Shown: in pieces, positions 35,385 through 48,306 of the stretch
How the letters are laid out: each line of letters starts with the position of its first letter
How positions within the stretch are numbered: the first letter of the stretch is position 1
Source of the DNA: Kordiimonadales bacterium
GTDB taxonomy: Bacteria > Pseudomonadota > Alphaproteobacteria > Sphingomonadales > Kordiimonadaceae
Reading direction: 5' to 3'
DNA length: 64,000 nucleotides
Assembly: GCA_002401685.1 (NCBI GenBank)
Contig: NVTU01000012.1
Location: 1-64,000, forward strand
Translations under genes and position numbers: made by a program
The notes under the pieces: model-generated
Databases searched by the model: none
Told to the model about the DNA's origin: nothing
What the model saw: the letters and a program-made list of their open reading frames with translations, nothing else

Positions 35385-35423
35385 CAAAAAACGCCCCGGA
35401 TCCATGATCCGGGGCGTTTTTTT
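35385..35423. terminator. Strong bidirectional terminator after lpd
   Basis: A near-perfect palindrome (ACGCCCCGGATC / GATCCGGGGCGT around a CAT centre) has A6 on one side and T7 on the other, 25 nt after the lpd stop. It terminates the TCA operon. Confidence 0.95.
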
Positions 35424-35447
35424 AACACCGAAACTGCGGTGATAGCA

Positions 35448-36854
35448 CTACATATGAATTGTACGCTTATGGACGGCTAGCGCCGCTTCCTTCATCGCCT
35501 CAGTTTCAGTCGGATGGGCATGGCATGTTAGTGCAATATCTTCTGCTGAAGCCCCGAACTCCATCGCTGTCGCAGCTTGTGCAATCATGTTGCCTGCGTC
35601 TGCACCAATGATATGCACACCGAGGATGCGGTCAGTTTCCTTGTCCGCAAGGATCTTCACAAAGCCTTCAGTAGCCTGATTGGCCTTCGAGCGGCTGTTT
35701 GCAGTGAAGGGGAATTTACCAACATTGTAGGCCGTACCGTCTGCCTTCAAATCTTCTTCCGACTTGCCAACAGTTGCTACTTCAGGCGCTGTGTAAACAA
35801 CGCCTGGAATAACCGCGTGATTAACGCTGCCGTTCAGGCCCGCGATATTCTCAGCGCAGGCAACGCCTTCGTCTTCTGCTTTGTGCGCCAGCATTGGTCC
35901 TTCAACCACATCGCCAATCGCCCAAACACCCGCAACGTTGGTTGAGAAATCGGCGCCAATTTTAATGCGGGACCGTTCGTCCATCTCAACGCCAATGGTC
36001 TCAAGCCCAAGTCCGTAGGTATAGGGATGCCGTCCAACGGCCACCAGTACAACATCTGCCTCTATCGTGGTGCTGTCGCCGCCTTTAACAGGCTCGAACG
36101 TCACCTTGGCCGATTTGCCATTATTTTCAACAGCCGTCACTTTGTTGGAAAGCTTCAGGGTCATGCCCTGCTTCTTCATCATGCGGCCAAAGGTCTTGCG
36201 CACTTCCATGTCCATGCCCGGCAGGACCTGATCCATAAATTCTACAACGGTGATGTCAGCGCCCAAGCGGCCCCAAACAGAACCGAGCTCCAATCCGATC
36301 ACGCCGCCACCAATAACAACCATGCTTTTAGGGGCTGGGTTCAGATCAAGCGCCCCAGTGGACGACACTACTATTTTTTCGTCAATTTCCACGCCTGGCA
36401 AGCTCGCAACGTCACTACCAGTGGCAATGATGGTATTCTTGGCCGTTACAGTGCGGCTACCGCCGTCATTCAGCGCAACTTCGATGGTGTCTTTACCGGT
36501 GAACTTGCCAGCGCCTTTGATCCATTCGATCTTGTTCTTTTTGAATAGAAACTCGATGCCGCCCGTGAGGCTTTTTACGGTTTCGTCCTTTGATGCCAGC
36601 ATTTTTCCAATATCAACGCTGAGGCCTTTCACTGACAAGCCAAACTTTTCAAAGTCGTGCCCGGCCTCGTGGTACAAGTGCGATGCATGCAGTAGCGCTT
36701 TTGAAGGCATACAGCCCACGTTCAAGCACGTCCCTCCAAGCGTTTCGCGCTTCTCAATGCAGGCCACATTCAAGCCGAGCTGTGCAGCTCTAATAGCAGC
36801 CACATAGCCGCCAGGCCCAGATCCAATTACAACAACATCAAAAGCGTCAGACAT
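35448..36854 (-). CDS. lpd: Dihydrolipoyl dehydrogenase (E3)
   Basis: This 468-residue flavoprotein reoxidises the lipoyl groups of 2-oxoglutarate dehydrogenase, passing electrons to NAD. It has the FAD-binding motif GSGPGGYVAA (residues 11-20) and the redox disulfide Cys43/Cys48 in GGTCLNVGCMPSKALL. The NAD-binding motif is VVIGGGVIGLELGSVWGRLGA near 180, and the C-terminal catalytic HAHPTETE is near 447-454. It is the last gene of the mdh-sucCDAB-lpd operon but is separated from sucB by a hairpin terminator at 36905-36943, so it may have partly independent expression. A copy of its 3' end lies at 34083-34281. Confidence 0.97.
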   Translation of the reverse strand: MSDAFDVVVIGSGPGGYVAAIRAAQLGLNVACIEKRETLGGTCLNVGCMPSKALLHASHLYHEAGHDFEKFGLSVKGLSVDIGKMLASKDETVKSLTGGIEFLFKKNKIEWIKGAGKFTGKDTIEVALNDGGSRTVTAKNTIIATGSDVASLPGVEIDEKIVVSSTGALDLNPAPKSMVVIGGGVIGLELGSVWGRLGADITVVEFMDQVLPGMDMEVRKTFGRMMKKQGMTLKLSNKVTAVENNGKSAKVTFEPVKGGDSTTIEADVVLVAVGRHPYTYGLGLETIGVEMDERSRIKIGADFSTNVAGVWAIGDVVEGPMLAHKAEDEGVACAENIAGLNGSVNHAVIPGVVYTAPEVATVGKSEEDLKADGTAYNVGKFPFTANSRSKANQATEGFVKILADKETDRILGVHIIGADAGNMIAQAATAMEFGASAEDIALTCHAHPTETEAMKEAALAVHKRTIHM

Positions 36855-36904
36855 GTCTCAGTCCCTTGTATTTCGTTTATTCTTATTCGCGGGAATTGCC
36901 CCAC

Positions 36905-36943
36905 ACAAAAAAGGCCGAACTAACTTTGTCGGTTCGGCCCTTT
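36905..36943 (-). terminator. Hairpin between sucB and lpd
   Basis: On the minus strand the stem GGCCGAAC / GTTCGGCC is followed by TTTTTT. It could reduce read-through from sucB into lpd. Confidence 0.8.
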
Positions 36944-36949
36944 ATTAAA

Positions 36950-38197
36950 TTACATATCCAGCAGCAAACGTGTCGGATCTTCAAGCGCTTCTTTAACCCG
37001 CACAAGGAAGGTCACGGCTTCGCGGCCGTCCACAATCCGGTGGTCATAAGAAAGCGCCAGATACATCATCGGTCGGATCACAATTTCGCCGCCAACAACA
37101 ACCGGACGTTCCTGAATTTTGTGCATCCCAAGAATACCTGACTGTGGTGCGTTCAAAATCGGGCTTGAAAGCAGGGAACCAAAAACGCCGCCATTTGAAA
37201 TAGTGAAGGTACCGCCCTTCATGTCAGCAACGGTCAATTTGCCGTCACGGGCCTTACGGCCGTACCCAGCGATCGCCAGTTCTGTTTCCGCGAACGTCAT
37301 GTCCTGCGCTTCCCGGATAACAGGAACCACAAGGCCGTTCGGTGCAGATACTGCCACACTGATGTTGGCGTAATTGCGGTAAACAATTTCTTCGCCTTCA
37401 ATCTGCGCATTCACTGCGGGCACTTCGCGCAGGGCGAGGCAACAGGCCTGTGTGAAAAAGCTCATAAAGCCAAGCTTGATGTTATGCTTCTTTGCGAACA
37501 GATCTTTATATTTAGTCCGCGCTGACATAACTGCTGACATATCAACTTCATTATAAGTCGTCAGCATCGCCGCAGTATTCTGGGCATCCTTCAAGCGGCT
37601 GGCCAAGGTTTTGCGCAGACGCGTCATTTTCACGCGTTCTTCACGCGGGCCTGCCGGTGCCGCTGCAGCTGCTGCAGCTGGGGCAGTAAGCGTGCGGGCT
37701 TTCCCGTTCTCGATCGCAGCCATCACATCGGCTTTAGTCAACCGACCGTCTTTGCCCGTGCCTTCAACCGACATCGGGTCGATATTATAATCTTCTACGA
37801 TCCGGCGCACGGCTGGTGACATTGGCATTAAGGACTGAGGCGCGACCGCCGGAGCAGCGATGGGAGCAGCGGCTGGTTGAGGCGCTGCTGGTGCAGACGC
37901 GGCAGCTGCAGGGGCTGCCGCTGTTGCCGCAGCTTTTGGCGCAACTGTCGCTGCGCCATCTGTATCGATCTTGGCAATCAAGGCGCCAATTTCAACTGTG
38001 TCGCCTTCGGCTACAAGCTGTTCCGTCAACACGCCTGCCACAGGGCTTGGTATTTCGACGGCAACCTTATCAGTTTCCACTTCAACAATGGGCTCATCCA
38101 TCGCTACCGCTTCACCAACTGCCTTCAGCCACGTACCGATAGTACCTTCAGTGACCGATTCTCCCATTGCCGGGATTACTATTTCTTCGATTGCCAT
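36950..38197 (-). CDS. sucB: 2-oxoglutarate dehydrogenase E2, dihydrolipoyl succinyltransferase
   Basis: This 415-residue core of the 2-oxoglutarate dehydrogenase complex has one N-terminal lipoyl domain (about 2-78) with modified Lys44 in [12 protein letters not shown]. An Ala/Pro-rich linker (about 83-120) is followed by the peripheral subunit-binding domain (about 126-163: [32 protein letters not shown]). The catalytic domain (about 185-415) has the active-site [13 protein letters not shown] near 385. The order sucA-sucB is kept, with 23 nt between them. The single lipoyl domain and this context distinguish it from pyruvate dehydrogenase E2. Confidence 0.97.
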   Translation of the reverse strand: MAIEEIVIPAMGESVTEGTIGTWLKAVGEAVAMDEPIVEVETDKVAVEIPSPVAGVLTEQLVAEGDTVEIGALIAKIDTDGAATVAPKAAATAAAPAAAASAPAAPQPAAAPIAAPAVAPQSLMPMSPAVRRIVEDYNIDPMSVEGTGKDGRLTKADVMAAIENGKARTLTAPAAAAAAAPAGPREERVKMTRLRKTLASRLKDAQNTAAMLTTYNEVDMSAVMSARTKYKDLFAKKHNIKLGFMSFFTQACCLALREVPAVNAQIEGEEIVYRNYANISVAVSAPNGLVVPVIREAQDMTFAETELAIAGYGRKARDGKLTVADMKGGTFTISNGGVFGSLLSSPILNAPQSGILGMHKIQERPVVVGGEIVIRPMMYLALSYDHRIVDGREAVTFLVRVKEALEDPTRLLLDM

Positions 38198-38220
38198 TGG
38201 GTGTGCTCCTACCCTGTCAA

Positions 38221-41124
38221 TTAATCTGTAAGTGCTTGTTCAACAAGCGCTGATTGCTGGGCTGCATGCACTGATGCTTGGCCCGTTGCCGTTGCGGCGC
38301 TTGCTGCGCGGCCTGCGTATTTGGCCCGCGGCACTGGTAATTCGAGTTTCAAAAGCACGCTCTCAAGCGGCTCGTTAATATAGGCCCAGGAGCCCATGTT
38401 TTTAGGTTCTTCCTGACACCAGACAACATGTTCAACATTCTTGAACCGGCCCAACTCTTTCGAAAGAGCATGCTCAGGGAATGGGTATAACTGCTCAACA
38501 CGAAGCAGATAGGTATCATCCTGTCCGCGTTTGTCGCGCGCTTCCATCAAGTCGAAATAGACCTTACCGGAACACAGAACGACGCGTTTAATTTTGTCGT
38601 CGGTCTTCAATTCGATTGAACCGCCAGCTTCGCTTTGGGCGTTGTCCCACAGTACGCGGTGGAACTGTGATCCCGGACCAAATTCAGCAAGGCTGGAAAC
38701 GCACTTCTTATGCCGTAGCAAAGACTTTGGCGTCATAATTACCAATGGCTTGCGGAAGTCCCGGTGCATTTGGCGCCTGAGAACATGGAAGTAGTTGGAC
38801 GGTGTGGTGCAGTTTACGATCTGCCAATTATCTTCAGCAGACATTTGCAAGAAACGCTCAAGGCGAGCGGATGAGTGCTCAGGCCCCTGGCCTTCGTAGC
38901 CGTGTGGCAACAACAGCACCAAACCTGACATCCTCAGCCATTTGGCCTCAGCTGAACAGATAAACTGATCGATGATAATCTGCGCACCGTTGGCGAAATC
39001 ACCAAACTGGCCTTCCCAAAGGGTTAGGCTGTTTGGTTCTGCCGTTGAATACCCATATTCAAAACCCATCACACCGAATTCAGACAGGTGACTGTCCAAA
39101 ACTTCAAAGTGTGTATCTTCATTGATATGCTTCAGCGGTACATAGCGTTTTTCGGTTTTCTGATCGACAAACACGGCGTGACGCTGGCTGAACGTTCCAC
39201 GGCCACAATCCTGCCCAGAGAGGCGAACCTTGAAGCCTTCGCGCAGCAAGGAACCAAACGCCATCGCTTCAGCTGTTGCCCAATCAAAGCCTTCGCCTCG
39301 CTCAAACATCAGGTGCTTGTTATCGAGCACGCGCTTCAGCGTGCGGTGCATATTAAACTCTTCAGGGGCTGACGTAATTGTTTCGCCAATTTCGCGCAGC
39401 ATAATCTCAGCAACGCCGGTTTCAGCACGGCGTTTTTCGTGGTCTTTGTCGGCCAGGCCAAGACCCTGCCATTTACCCTCAAACCAATCCGCTTTATTGA
39501 CGCTATAATCTTTTGACGCGTCGAACTCATCTTCGAGATAGCTGATAAATTCAGATTCCATGCTCGCAAACTGCTCGGCGGTAATAACGCCTTCAGCAAC
39601 CAGCTTATCGGAATAGAGCTTCAGCACACTTGGGTGCGTTTTAATCGCAGCATACATCAACGGCTGCGTGAAGGCTGGCTCGTCGCTCTCATTGTGGCCA
39701 AAGCGGCGATAACAGAACATATCAATCACCACATCGCGCTTAAATTCCATACGGAATTCAGTCGCCAGTTTAGTCGCGTAGACCGTGGCCTCTGGGTCGT
39801 CGCCGTTCACATGGAAAATTGGTGCTTGCACCATTTTCGCAACGTCACTTGGGTATGGGCTGGAGCGCGCAAATTGCGGGCTTGTGGTAAAGCCGATTTG
39901 GTTGTTCACAATGAAGTGGATCGTGCCGCCGGTATTGTAGCCGCGTAGGCCGGACATGCCGAAACATTCTGCGATCACACCCTGGCCAGCAAACGCCGCG
40001 TCGCCGTGCAGCAGCAGCGACAACGTATCATTATGCTCTTTGTCGCCCTTCATTTCCTGCTTGGCGCGCACTTTACCGATCACCACCGGGTTAACGGCTT
40101 CAAGGTGAGACGGGTTGGCGTTTAGGGAAAGGTGTACTTTTTTGCCGTCAAATTCGCGGTCTGCATTGGTACCCAGATGGTACTTCACATCTCCCGAGCC
40201 CTGCACATCGTCAGGCTTGGCAGAGCCGCCGCCAAATTCGTCAAAGATCGCGCGGTAGGGTTTCTGCATCACATTCGCCAGCACATTCAAGCGCCCGCGG
40301 TGCGGCATGCCGATCACCACTTCCTTCAGGCCGTGCATGCCCCCGGTTTTGAGAATACTCTCTAGCGCCGGCACCATGCTCTCGCCGCCATCAAGGCCGA
40401 AGCGCTTGGTGCCGGTGAACTTCTTACCGAGGAAGCGTTCAAACTGAACGGATTCAATAAGCTTGTTCAGGATCGCTATTTTGCCCTTGTCGGTGAATTG
40501 AATTTCTTTATCGCGGCCTTCGATTTTTCGCTGGATCCAGGATTTCTCCGCCGGATCATTGATATGCATAAATTCGACGCCGAGATTGGCGCAATACGTG
40601 CGCTTCAAAATAACAAGTATTTCGCGCACAGTCGCTGTCTCTAGGCCTAGCACGCCGTCCATAAAGATCGCTCGGTCCATATCCTCTGGGCCAAAGCCGT
40701 AACTTATAGGGTCAAGTTCCGTATGCATCGGGCGCTCTTCAAGCCCAAGCGGGTCGAGGTTCGCGACCAAATGGCCCCGTACTCTGTACGTACGAACCAT
40801 CATCAATGCGCGGATACTGTCTATTGTCGCGGCGCGTACTTCATCAGCAGAAACACCGCCAGCCGCTGGGGCTTTGGGTTTGCCTTCGATGAACATATCG
40901 GAGCCGTCGAGGCCCGTCGTAAGATCATCATTTGGGCGCGGCGGCCAGTCGGCCCGCGCCCAACTTGGGCCTGATGCAGTAATGGCCGTTTCCATGCCTG
41001 CGAAATAATCCTGCCAGCCCTGATCAACAGAGGTTGGGTCTGCGCTAAATTGCGCGTAAAGCGATTCTACAAATTGAGGGCTTACGCCCTCTAGAGCAGC
41101 GATTTGGTCGAGATCTGCACCCAT
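38221..41124 (-). CDS. sucA: 2-oxoglutarate dehydrogenase E1
   Basis: This ThDP-dependent E1 of 967 residues decarboxylates 2-oxoglutarate and succinylates the E2 lipoyl group. The family N-terminus is [26 protein letters not shown]. The transketolase-like core has [26 protein letters not shown] and the ThDP segment [12 protein letters not shown]. The C-terminal half has [29 protein letters not shown] and ends with the usual E1o tail. I use the ATG at 41124; a TTG two codons earlier keeps the frame and has GGAG at suitable distance, so the start is uncertain by 6 nt. It lies in the operon mdh-sucC-sucD-sucA-sucB. Confidence 0.97.
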   Translation of the reverse strand: MGADLDQIAALEGVSPQFVESLYAQFSADPTSVDQGWQDYFAGMETAITASGPSWARADWPPRPNDDLTTGLDGSDMFIEGKPKAPAAGGVSADEVRAATIDSIRALMMVRTYRVRGHLVANLDPLGLEERPMHTELDPISYGFGPEDMDRAIFMDGVLGLETATVREILVILKRTYCANLGVEFMHINDPAEKSWIQRKIEGRDKEIQFTDKGKIAILNKLIESVQFERFLGKKFTGTKRFGLDGGESMVPALESILKTGGMHGLKEVVIGMPHRGRLNVLANVMQKPYRAIFDEFGGGSAKPDDVQGSGDVKYHLGTNADREFDGKKVHLSLNANPSHLEAVNPVVIGKVRAKQEMKGDKEHNDTLSLLLHGDAAFAGQGVIAECFGMSGLRGYNTGGTIHFIVNNQIGFTTSPQFARSSPYPSDVAKMVQAPIFHVNGDDPEATVYATKLATEFRMEFKRDVVIDMFCYRRFGHNESDEPAFTQPLMYAAIKTHPSVLKLYSDKLVAEGVITAEQFASMESEFISYLEDEFDASKDYSVNKADWFEGKWQGLGLADKDHEKRRAETGVAEIMLREIGETITSAPEEFNMHRTLKRVLDNKHLMFERGEGFDWATAEAMAFGSLLREGFKVRLSGQDCGRGTFSQRHAVFVDQKTEKRYVPLKHINEDTHFEVLDSHLSEFGVMGFEYGYSTAEPNSLTLWEGQFGDFANGAQIIIDQFICSAEAKWLRMSGLVLLLPHGYEGQGPEHSSARLERFLQMSAEDNWQIVNCTTPSNYFHVLRRQMHRDFRKPLVIMTPKSLLRHKKCVSSLAEFGPGSQFHRVLWDNAQSEAGGSIELKTDDKIKRVVLCSGKVYFDLMEARDKRGQDDTYLLRVEQLYPFPEHALSKELGRFKNVEHVVWCQEEPKNMGSWAYINEPLESVLLKLELPVPRAKYAGRAASAATATGQASVHAAQQSALVEQALTD

Positions 41125-41175
41125 AAGCAAATGGCGCGGCTCCGTGCCGCGCCCCTCTGTTAGTCGTTTACTCGG

Positions 41176-42048
41176 TTAGCCAATTGCTTTCAGGAGCGTT
41201 GTACCGAGGCCCGCCGGGCTGTCGGATACAATGATGCCTGCAGAGCGCATTGCTTCGATTTTGTCTTCAGCACCACCTTTGCCGCCAGAGACGATCGCCC
41301 CAGCGTGGCCCATAGTACGGCCAGGAGGAGCTGTAAGACCCGCGATGAAGCCAGCAATTGGCTTCTTGATCTTGTTGCTTTTGATAAACTCAGCAGCTTC
41401 TTCTTCTGCAGAGCCACCAATTTCACCGATCATGATGATGCTTTCAGTCGCATCATCAGCAAGGAACATTTCCAAACAATCGATAAAGTTAGTGCCGTTC
41501 ACCGGATCACCGCCGATACCGATACAGGTGCTTTGGCCAAGGCCAGCAGCAGTTGTCTGGGCAACGGCTTCGTAAGTAAGCGTACCAGAGCGTGATACGA
41601 TACCCACGTTACCCGGCTTGTGAATGTGACCCGGCATAATACCGATTTTACATTCGCCCGGAGTGATAACACCTGGGCAGTTAGGGCCAATCAGACGTGT
41701 GCCTGAGTTTTTAAGCGCCTGCTTCACACGCACCATATCCAGAACCGGGATACCTTCGGTGATGCAAATTACAAGCTCAATGCCGCAATCGATGGCTTCG
41801 AGAATACTATCCGCAGCGAATGGAGGCGGTACGTAAATGACAGAAGCATTTGCGCCTGTCCTGTCCCGCGCTTCGCCAACAGTGTTATACACTGGCAGGT
41901 CAAGATGCGTTTGGCCGCCTTTGCCTGGCGTTACACCGCCAACCATGTTTGTGCCGTATGCGATGGCTTGCTCAGAGTGGAATGTACCCTGTGCGCCTGT
42001 GAAGCCCTGACAAATAAGCTTCGTGTGTTTTCCAACAAGTACAGACAT
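41176..42048 (-). CDS. sucD: Succinyl-CoA synthetase alpha subunit
   Basis: This 290-residue subunit has an N-terminal CoA-binding Rossmann domain ([23 protein letters not shown], residues 11-33). Its phosphorylated active-site His248 lies in [25 protein letters not shown]. With SucC it interconverts succinyl-CoA and succinate with NTP formation. The start codon overlaps the sucC stop by one base, which fits coupled translation of a heteromeric enzyme. Confidence 0.98.
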   Translation of the reverse strand: MSVLVGKHTKLICQGFTGAQGTFHSEQAIAYGTNMVGGVTPGKGGQTHLDLPVYNTVGEARDRTGANASVIYVPPPFAADSILEAIDCGIELVICITEGIPVLDMVRVKQALKNSGTRLIGPNCPGVITPGECKIGIMPGHIHKPGNVGIVSRSGTLTYEAVAQTTAAGLGQSTCIGIGGDPVNGTNFIDCLEMFLADDATESIIMIGEIGGSAEEEAAEFIKSNKIKKPIAGFIAGLTAPPGRTMGHAGAIVSGGKGGAEDKIEAMRSAGIIVSDSPAGLGTTLLKAIG

Positions 42049-43217
42049 TACGCTGCCTCCTTCACGGCTTTAACGATCTTCTCAGCCGCGTCGTTCAAAT
42101 CGTTGGCAGAGATGATTGGCAGACCACTGTCAGCCATAATCTGTTTGCCAAGCTCAACATTTGTGCCTTCAAGGCGTACAACAAGCGGCACAGAAAGCGC
42201 CACTTCACGGGCCGCAGCCACAACACCTTCAGCAATCACATCACAGCGCATAATGCCGCCGAAGATATTCACTAGAATGCCTTCAACATTATCGTCTGAA
42301 AGGATGATTTTAAACGCTTCAGTCACGCGTTCTTTCGTGGCACCGCCACCAACGTCTAGGAAGTTAGCCGGTGAGCCACCTTTAAGCTGGATGATATCCA
42401 TCGTTGCCATCGCAAGACCAGCACCGTTCACCATGCAGCCGATAGAACCGTCGAGGCTGATATAGTTCAGCTCGTACTTGCCAGCTTCAATCTCTTTAGG
42501 ATCTTCTTCGCTTTCGTCGCGCAGTTCCCGTACATTCGGGTGGCGGAATAAAGCGTTAGCGTCGAAGGACATCTTGGCGTCAAGAACAACCATTTTGTCA
42601 TCTTCGGTTAGCACAAGCGGGTTGATCTCCAGCATTGCAGCGTCTTTATCAGTGTAAGCGTTATAAAGAGAGGCAACAACTTTCTGACATTCCTTCGCTG
42701 CAGAACCTTCAAGCCCAAGACCAAAGGCCACGGCCCGGCAGTGGTGCCCCTGAAGGCCTGTCGCTGGGTCGATGGTTACGTTGAAGATCTTCTCAGGTCT
42801 GTTTTCCGCAACTTCTTCAATATCCATACCGCCCTCAGTGGACGCCATAATAGTGATCTTGCCAGAGGCACGGTCGAGCAGCAGTGCAAGGTAAAACTCG
42901 CTTTTGATCATGCAGCCGTCTTCAATATAAACGCGCTTGATCTCTTTGCCTTCAGGGCCAGTCTGGTGGGTTACCAGAGTCTTGCCGATCAGCTCTTTGG
43001 CAACAGCTTCAACGTCGTCAAGCGACTTCACCACTTTTACGCCGCCCGCTTTACCGCGGCCACCAGCGTGGATCTGTGCTTTAACAACCCAAACTGGACC
43101 GCCAAGTTTTTTTGCTTCGTCCACAGCTTCCGCTGCAGTATAGGCAACACCGCCACCAAGGACAGGTGCGCCGTATTCTTTCAACAGGCTCTTCGCCTGA
43201 TACTCATGGATATTCAT
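42048..43217 (-). CDS. sucC: Succinyl-CoA synthetase beta subunit
   Basis: This 389-residue subunit opens [19 protein letters not shown] and has the ATP-grasp fold ([22 protein letters not shown] near 45). The nucleotide-specificity region follows, then the CoA-ligase part with [14 protein letters not shown] and [19 protein letters not shown] (about 280-335). It lies 44 nt after mdh and overlaps sucD by one base. Confidence 0.98.
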   Translation of the reverse strand: MNIHEYQAKSLLKEYGAPVLGGGVAYTAAEAVDEAKKLGGPVWVVKAQIHAGGRGKAGGVKVVKSLDDVEAVAKELIGKTLVTHQTGPEGKEIKRVYIEDGCMIKSEFYLALLLDRASGKITIMASTEGGMDIEEVAENRPEKIFNVTIDPATGLQGHHCRAVAFGLGLEGSAAKECQKVVASLYNAYTDKDAAMLEINPLVLTEDDKMVVLDAKMSFDANALFRHPNVRELRDESEEDPKEIEAGKYELNYISLDGSIGCMVNGAGLAMATMDIIQLKGGSPANFLDVGGGATKERVTEAFKIILSDDNVEGILVNIFGGIMRCDVIAEGVVAAAREVALSVPLVVRLEGTNVELGKQIMADSGLPIISANDLNDAAEKIVKAVKEAA

Positions 43218-43261
43218 ATTTCATCCAACTCCTAAGGAGTGCCTTAGTTAAGTTTCACCAA

Positions 43262-44971
<1,710 letters not shown>

Positions 44972-45709
44972 ATGCACATAAAACCTTTTAATAAGCTGCG
45001 TAGCTTGCTTATCGGTAGCTCATTGGTAGCGAGCCTATTTTGCGCGTCAGTCCAAGCCGCCGGGAATCAGCTGAATGCCCAACCCACGCCTGCCCCCGTT
45101 CATTCGATGATATTCACCTGGATCAACGATCATTCGGCAATACACCCCTACCGCAAAGACGCGCTGCCCGCCCTTCTCAAACAAGGTGCCGTATGGACCC
45201 ATCTCTCTTTTCCAGACAGCCTGTATACCAATGGCTTTGATTTTGCGACGGTGCCTGACGAAATGCATATTATGCGCTTCGACGACGCCAGCCATATGCA
45301 GAGCGTCTTTTCGTCGCCCGAATATACCGAACCCGCCGAAAAATATTTCGACCGGGCTTTTTCCAGGGCTGCGGGCTACCCCGCCACCGGGGCGGACCCA
45401 ACGCTCGGGGAAAACGGCAATTTCAGAAACTATTTCGCAATTGGTCTGATTGATCTGGCAGATACCAGCTTATCAGCAGAATTTGTTACTGCTTTTGAAA
45501 AAGCCGCTGAGCCCTTTGGCTTAAAGGGTATTTCTATGCTCACGCCAATGTTCCCCGACACGCCAGATTTGCTGGTGGTTTCAAGCTTCACCGACAAAAG
45601 CGGCTACGATGCATTTATGACATCTACTACAGGCATTGCGCTTTTCAAGTCCCAGACGACGCGGTATGCACTGGTCGGGGGATATGACACCAAACAACCA
45701 CGCCTATAG
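44972..45709 (+). CDS. Secreted protein of unknown function
   Basis: This 245-residue protein has a Sec signal peptide (about 1-30, LRSLLIGSSLVASLFCASVQA, cleavage near AGNQ). The mature part contains two similar halves of about 95 residues. MIFTWINDHSAIHPYRKDALPALLKQG with MHIMRFDDASHMQSVFSSPEY corresponds to YFAIGLIDLADTSLSAEFVTAFEKAAEPFG with LLVVSSFTDKSGYDAFMTS. That pattern suggests tandem dimeric alpha/beta-barrel (ferredoxin-like) units, by inference. It is monocistronic. Confidence 0.68.
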   Translation: MHIKPFNKLRSLLIGSSLVASLFCASVQAAGNQLNAQPTPAPVHSMIFTWINDHSAIHPYRKDALPALLKQGAVWTHLSFPDSLYTNGFDFATVPDEMHIMRFDDASHMQSVFSSPEYTEPAEKYFDRAFSRAAGYPATGADPTLGENGNFRNYFAIGLIDLADTSLSAEFVTAFEKAAEPFGLKGISMLTPMFPDTPDLLVVSSFTDKSGYDAFMTSTTGIALFKSQTTRYALVGGYDTKQPRL

Positions 45710-45983
45710 GCGCCCGCGTGCGCCGGGCCTGCCATATAGGTTTCCGGTGGCAAGGGCAAACAGGGTACTGTCGGCCTCCTGCTGTAAAGGAATTCGCGGG
45801 GCGCTTATTGCGTCTCGCCTAGCGTGCAATGACGCCTCAAAAACCCGGTCCCACTATTGCAAATCATAGGCATGCCAAGGACCGGCATTTAAAGCCGAGA
45901 AACCGTTATCACACTGTAAGGCGTGCCAGCATGCATGCCGGGTCACAGTCGATTGGTACGACCTGCTGCCTGTAGGCCAGGCA

Positions 45984-47216
45984 TCACCCATCAACAGCCA
46001 ATCCGTGCCCGCGGTGCAAATAAACGTCGGATTGCATTTCCACTAACCTTGATACTGTGCGCTCAAATTCGAATGCCCCGTCTCCCGCCGGGTATAAGTC
46101 TTCGGGCAGCACATCAGCCGAGCACAGGAACTTTACGCCGTGCTCATAAAGCGCATCGATGAAAGTAACAAAGCGTTTTGCTTCATTGCGTTTCTCTTTG
46201 CTCAGCTGTGGGATAGCCACCATAATGATAGTGTGATAAGCCCGCGCTATTGCCAGATAGTCCGCCGCGCCCAAAGGGTTAGCACAGAGCCTTTTAAACG
46301 AAAACACCGCAACGCCGCGCGCTGCCCGTGGCACAAAGATTGTGCGTCCCTGCACCGACAATTCCGCCGACGGTACCTTGTCCGCATCTGCAACTTCGCG
46401 GTCGGTTAGACGGAAGAAGGCGGCCGACAACTTGTCCGTTGTCTCTGCATTGACCGGCGAATAGTAGGTCTCCACACCCTTAAGTCTGTCATAGCGGTAA
46501 TCCGTCGGGCCGTTCAGATCGACAATATCAAAGTCTGCCTTGATCCGGTCAATAAACGGTTCGAACAGCGGTCTGTTTATCCCGTCCTTATACAGATCAT
46601 CCGGGGGCCTGTTGGACGTAGCCACAACAATCACGCCGCATTCCATCATTTCGCCAAACAGCCGCGACAATACCATCGCATCTGCAATGTCCGTCACCTG
46701 TAGTTCGTCGAAACACAAAAGGGTCGCTTCCATCGCCATTTGGCGCGCTACAGGCGGAATGGGATCATCCTCGCTTGCTCTGCCGCCGAGGGCCGCTCGC
46801 TCTTTACCACTTGCTGAACGCCACACTTTCATCCGTGCATGTACATCCAGCATGAATTCGTGGAAGTGCACGCGTTTTTTCGACTTGAGCGGCGCGCCTT
46901 CAAAAAACAAATCCATCAGCATGGATTTCCCGCGCCCAACACCGCCGTATAAATAAACCCCGCGCGGTACTTTTTTATCGCCACCGGACCAGCGGAACAT
47001 CTGGGCAAAGCGCCAGCTTTTTATGGATAACCCGCGAGATTTCCCAGTGATTTCAGGATAACCGATCAATTCACCATGTAACCGGTCAAGATAGTTGAGA
47101 ATGCGTAGCTGATCATCGTCAGCGCGAATTTCGCCTTCTTGCTCCAGCAGGCGGTATGCCACAGTGGGGGTAGGCTGATCAGAGGACGCGGACGAAGGGG
47201 CTTTCACTGCAGGCAC
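45984..47216 (-). CDS. zapE: ZapE/AFG1-type ATPase
   Basis: This 410-residue P-loop ATPase of the AFG1 family has Walker A GGVGRGKS (residues 91-98). Further hallmarks are KKRVHFHEFMLDVHARM, the Walker B-type LLCFDELQVTDIADAMVLSRLF near 165 and VVATSNRPPDDLYKDGINRPLFEPFI near 195. In bacteria ZapE associates with the division ring; mitochondrial relatives aid respiratory complex quality control, consistent with nearby TCA and sdh genes only as a loose link. The start is GTG behind AAGGAAAT. The mature length fits the family. Confidence 0.93.
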   Translation of the reverse strand: MPAVKAPSSASSDQPTPTVAYRLLEQEGEIRADDDQLRILNYLDRLHGELIGYPEITGKSRGLSIKSWRFAQMFRWSGGDKKVPRGVYLYGGVGRGKSMLMDLFFEGAPLKSKKRVHFHEFMLDVHARMKVWRSASGKERAALGGRASEDDPIPPVARQMAMEATLLCFDELQVTDIADAMVLSRLFGEMMECGVIVVATSNRPPDDLYKDGINRPLFEPFIDRIKADFDIVDLNGPTDYRYDRLKGVETYYSPVNAETTDKLSAAFFRLTDREVADADKVPSAELSVQGRTIFVPRAARGVAVFSFKRLCANPLGAADYLAIARAYHTIIMVAIPQLSKEKRNEAKRFVTFIDALYEHGVKFLCSADVLPEDLYPAGDGAFEFERTVSRLVEMQSDVYLHRGHGLAVDG

Positions 47217-47463
47217 GGGCAGATTTCCTTAAACTTAACGATCACGCCTTAAGCGCACTTGCCATTAGACACCGCGACCACCACTTGTCAAAGGTTAGAT
47301 GCCAGGCGCTCGAAAAATCTTAACTAAAAGAATATTTTCGCCCAAGTGTTTAAACTTTTTAAACCCAACATAGATTATAATTCTAAAGCACAGTGTTTAT
47401 GGTTAATAGTACCGTAAAACCTGAGGCATAATCATTGCGGAACCCTGGAAAGACCCCGACAAT

Positions 47464-48258
47464 ATGACTATTGAAACGCGTATCATCCCCCTTGGCGGAG
47501 TGAAAAACTTTCGCGACATGGGTGGCTACAAAGCCCAGGACGGAAGAATTATGAAGTGGGGCCGCATTTTCCGGTCAGGCAAACTTTCCGACTTAACCGA
47601 GACATGCGGCACAGAGATGCTCGCCCGCGACATTGAAACTGTGATCGACTTCCGCTCTGAACCAGAAAAAGAACGCCACCCGGTGCATTGGCCCAATGGC
47701 TGGATCCCCGACTATAGGCCTGCCCCGATCGGCGGCAATGCCTCAGCATGGATCAAGGAATTGTACGCAACCCTTGCGGAAACGGAATTTCCGGCAGAAG
47801 CCCTGCGTGACCAATTTATAAAAGCCTTCCAAACCATTCCCATTGATAATGCCGCCGGTCTAAAAACCTTCTTTGATACGCTCATTGACCACCATAAAGG
47901 CAACGCTGTGCTGTTTCACTGTACTGCAGGCAAAGACAGAACCGGCATTGCGGGCGCTCTGCTGATGAAAGCGCTCGGAGTAAATGACGAACAAATCATG
48001 GAAGATTTTCTGCTAACGAACCAGGCCGTCGGCTTGGAAGCCACTTCTGTTGGTGTGGCTGAATGGATATCGACCAAAGCTGGCAAAACCATTGCACCAA
48101 AAGACGTGATGCCGCTCGTAGGCGTTGAGCCCGATTTCCTGATCGCTGCGTTCAAATCAATTGAAGCCAACCATGGGTCAATTGAAAGCTACTTGCGCGA
48201 TACTATGGGCCTCAGTGCCGCACGCAAGCAGACGCTCAAGAACCTATTCCTGCAGTAG
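47464..48258 (+). CDS. Tyrosine-protein phosphatase (Y_phosphatase3-like)
   Basis: This 264-residue dual-specificity-like phosphatase has the P-loop HCTAGKDRTG with nucleophile Cys153 and Arg159. The N-terminal NFRDMGGYKAQDGRIMKWGRIFRSGKLSDLTE is characteristic of the Y_phosphatase3/MptpB-like group, and VIDFRSEPEKERHP follows. No signal peptide, so it is cytoplasmic. The substrate is unknown. It is followed by short tandem repeats and a long hairpin, then by a flippase gene on the same strand. Confidence 0.88.
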   Translation: MTIETRIIPLGGVKNFRDMGGYKAQDGRIMKWGRIFRSGKLSDLTETCGTEMLARDIETVIDFRSEPEKERHPVHWPNGWIPDYRPAPIGGNASAWIKELYATLAETEFPAEALRDQFIKAFQTIPIDNAAGLKTFFDTLIDHHKGNAVLFHCTAGKDRTGIAGALLMKALGVNDEQIMEDFLLTNQAVGLEATSVGVAEWISTKAGKTIAPKDVMPLVGVEPDFLIAAFKSIEANHGSIESYLRDTMGLSAARKQTLKNLFLQ

Positions 48259-48266
48259 GCCTCAAG

Positions 48267-48290
48267 TCGCCAGATCGCCAGATCGCCAGT
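48267..48290. repeat. Three tandem copies of TCGCCAGA
   Basis: The octamer is repeated three times (last base of the third copy differs) eight nt after the phosphatase stop codon. Confidence 0.9.
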
Positions 48291-48306
48291 TTACCTAGCT
48301 GCGCCC

